A stretch of 7,310 bases of DNA, taken from Thiobacillus sp. Lineage in GTDB: Bacteria; Pseudomonadota; Gammaproteobacteria; Burkholderiales; Thiobacillaceae. Of this stretch, positions 5,819 to 7,310 are shown piece after piece. The position numbers and the translations under genes were made by a program. Position 1 is the first letter of the stretch; the number at the start of each line of letters is the position of its first letter. The DNA lies in the NCBI GenBank assembly GCA_011391285.1, contig JAABQU010000013.1:1-7310 (forward strand), read 5' to 3'. The notes beneath the pieces were generated by a model that ran no database searches, was not told where the DNA came from, and worked only from the letters and a program-made list of their open reading frames with translations.

Positions 5819-5841
5819 TTATCCACAGCCTGCGTGGACAA
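5819..5841 (+). promoter_or_regulatory. DnaA box 2 with an inverted partner
   Basis: TTATCCACA (5819-5827) is the strongest form of the DnaA box, as in oriC R1. Seven bases after its first eight bases comes GTGGACAA (5834-5841), whose complement TTGTCCAC matches seven of eight bases, so the two form an imperfect inverted pair. The pair ends 72 bases before the priA start. Confidence 0.6.
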
Positions 5842-5913
5842 TATCGAATAAGCTTTGTCAAACAGCTACTTAGTGCAGATTTACCGACATTCAATCAAGA
5901 CTCTCCGCTAACT

Positions 5914-7310
5914 ATGCCGTCCATCCTGCAGGTCGCGCTCGACACACCGCTTGACCGGTTGTTCGACTATGTCCTGCCAGACGGCCAAGGGGACGTGCCA
6001 TCAGGCTGTCTGGTCGAAGTGCCCTTCGGCCGCACCCTCCAGGTCGGCATCGCACTGAACCAGGTGGCTGACACGCTGGTCCAGACCGACAAGCTGCGCG
6101 AGGTGCTCCGCATCCTGAATGACCGCCCCGCCCTTGCTCCCGACATCCTCCGCCTGGCGCAGTTCTGCGCCGACTATTACCACTATCCGCTGGGTGCGGT
6201 CCTGCTCGCCACGCTGCCGCCGCGCCTGCGCAACGCCACGCCTTTTGTCGCGGAGACGCCCTGGCTGGCCGTAACCGACGCCGGACGGGTGGCCGAACCG
6301 TCCGCACGCGCCAAGGCGCAGCGCGCGCTGCTCGATACCCTGCGAACGGCACCGCAGTCCCGCGAGGCATTGCGCGCGCAAAAGCAGGGGCGTCACGCCG
6401 CCGCGCTGGTGGCGGCCGGCTGGGCCGCCTGGTCACGCGTTCCCCCGCCGGCAGCCGACGCGGCCCGGACGGCCGAATCGCCCCCCGCCACCGCCGAACA
6501 GCAGGCCGCGCTCGAGACGCTGCTGCCCGCGCTCGGCCTGTTTGGCGTGCATCTGATCCACGGCGTCACCGGCAGCGGCAAGACCGAGCTGTACCTGCGC
6601 CTGATCGACGCGGTGCTGGCAACGAACAAGCAGGCGCTGGTACTGATCCCCGAAATCGCGCTGACGCCGCAGTTGGAACAGCATTTTCGCCGCCGCTTTC
6701 CAGGACGCCGCTTCGCCACCCTGCACAGCGGCCTGGCGGAATCGGCGCGCACCGAAAACTGGCTCGCCGCGCCCGACTGCGATGTGTTGCTCGGCACCCG
6801 CCTGTCCGTGTTCGCGCCGCTGCCGCGGCTGGGGCTGATCGTGGTCGACGAGGAACATGATGCCTCGTTCAAGCAGCAGGATGGCCTGCGCTATTCGGCG
6901 CGCGACGTCGCCATCGCGCGTGGCAAGCAGGCCAATGTTCCGGTGATACTCGGCTCCGCCACACCCTCGCTGGAAAGCTATGCGCAGGCCACGACCGGGC
7001 GCTACCGGCTGATCGAACTGCAGCAGCGCGCCATCAGCCAGGCGCGGCTACCGGACATTGAACTCGTCGACCTCAAACATATTCCGCTCGACAACGGACT
7101 CACCCGCACCGCGGTGCAGGCACTCACCGACACGCTGGCGCGCGGCGAACAATCCCTGGTGTTTCTGAACCGGCGTGGCTACGCCCCGGCGCTGTACTGC
7201 CCGAGCTGCGCCTGGGTGTCGCCCTGCCCGCGCTGCTCGGCGCGGCTGGTGCTGCACCGCACCTCGCATCGATTGAAATGCCACCATTGCGGATTCGAGA
7301 CACGCATCCC
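5914..7310 (+). CDS. priA: Primosomal protein N' (replication restart helicase PriA), 5' part
   Basis: PriA is the 3'-to-5' DNA helicase that recognises stalled or repaired forks and reloads DnaB through PriB/DnaT-type partners. The window holds the first 465 codons of about 730; the frame is open to the right edge and shows no frameshift. The N-terminus MPSILQVALDTPLDRLFDYV aligns with the E. coli 3'-DNA-binding domain and fixes the start, although no good ribosome site is visible. Helicase motifs are intact: Walker A GVTGSGKT (217-224), HSGL (271-274), DEEH (312-315) and GSATPS (347-352). Zinc ligands Cys429, 432, 438, 441, 456 and 459 are present, so the missing ligand pair should lie just beyond the edge. 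The upstream spacer with two DnaA boxes is the notable context. Confidence 0.96.
   Translation, partial: MPSILQVALDTPLDRLFDYVLPDGQGDVPSGCLVEVPFGRTLQVGIALNQVADTLVQTDKLREVLRILNDRPALAPDILRLAQFCADYYHYPLGAVLLATLPPRLRNATPFVAETPWLAVTDAGRVAEPSARAKAQRALLDTLRTAPQSREALRAQKQGRHAAALVAAGWAAWSRVPPPAADAARTAESPPATAEQQAALETLLPALGLFGVHLIHGVTGSGKTELYLRLIDAVLATNKQALVLIPEIALTPQLEQHFRRRFPGRRFATLHSGLAESARTENWLAAPDCDVLLGTRLSVFAPLPRLGLIVVDEEHDASFKQQDGLRYSARDVAIARGKQANVPVILGSATPSLESYAQATTGRYRLIELQQRAISQARLPDIELVDLKHIPLDNGLTRTAVQALTDTLARGEQSLVFLNRRGYAPALYCPSCAWVSPCPRCSARLVLHRTSHRLKCHHCGFETRI

Larger units (their letters stand above)
5578..5913. other. AT-rich intergenic region upstream of priA
   Basis: This 336-base gene-free stretch is visibly richer in A and T than its coding neighbours. 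It carries two perfect DnaA boxes (5644-5652, 5819-5827), a perfect 16-bp palindrome (5679-5694), a near-consensus IHF site on the minus strand (5710-5722; TTGATT with its outer YAA off by one base) and two hairpins. No protein-like open frame is seen in it. A regulatory or DnaA-binding function is inferred. Confidence 0.6.

Noticed and set aside
5578..5913. Spacer as the chromosomal oriC
   Set aside because: Only two perfect DnaA boxes are seen, there is no obvious AT-rich 13-mer array, and no dnaA, dnaN or parAB is in view. It is kept only as a DnaA-binding candidate.

Overview
The window looks like a chromosomal segment of a GC-rich betaproteobacterium. The reasons are a GlrR-type sigma-54 activator, a FadL/OmpP1 porin, hemE, a Tim44-like membrane protein and priA, all with betaproteobacterial-style sequence and GC-rich codon use. 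The genus cannot be fixed from sequence alone; a Thiobacillus/Nitrosomonadales-like origin is only a guess. I see no insertion sequence, tRNA, rRNA or CRISPR array.

Positions 1-2052 hold the most interesting block. It opens with the 3' part of a GlrR-like sigma-54 enhancer-binding response regulator. Next come a 55-aa DUF1328-type membrane protein gene and a two-gene unit encoding a secreted EF-hand protein and a lipoprotein-like protein. Both downstream units are preceded by elements with exact GG-N10-GC sigma-54 (-24/-12) geometry. A perfect TGTC-N10-GACA site, the motif recalled for enterobacterial GlrR, sits upstream of the second promoter, and a one-mismatch copy sits upstream of the first. 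This reads as a regulator encoded beside its own small envelope regulon. A hairpin with T-tracts on both sides (2021-2052) ends this block and the converging porin gene.

Positions 2074-3246 (minus strand) encode a 390-aa FadL/TodX-family outer membrane transport protein. A 351-base divergent intergenic region separates it from hemE (3598-4665, plus strand), which has an extended -10 promoter candidate. Next is a Tim44-like-domain membrane protein (4744-5577).

A 336-base, visibly AT-richer spacer (5578-5913) precedes priA, which runs off the right edge. The spacer holds two perfect DnaA boxes, a near-consensus IHF site, a perfect 16-bp palindrome overlapping a TTGACA -35 hexamer, and two hairpins. 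It is a candidate DnaA-responsive control or binding region for the replication-restart helicase gene.
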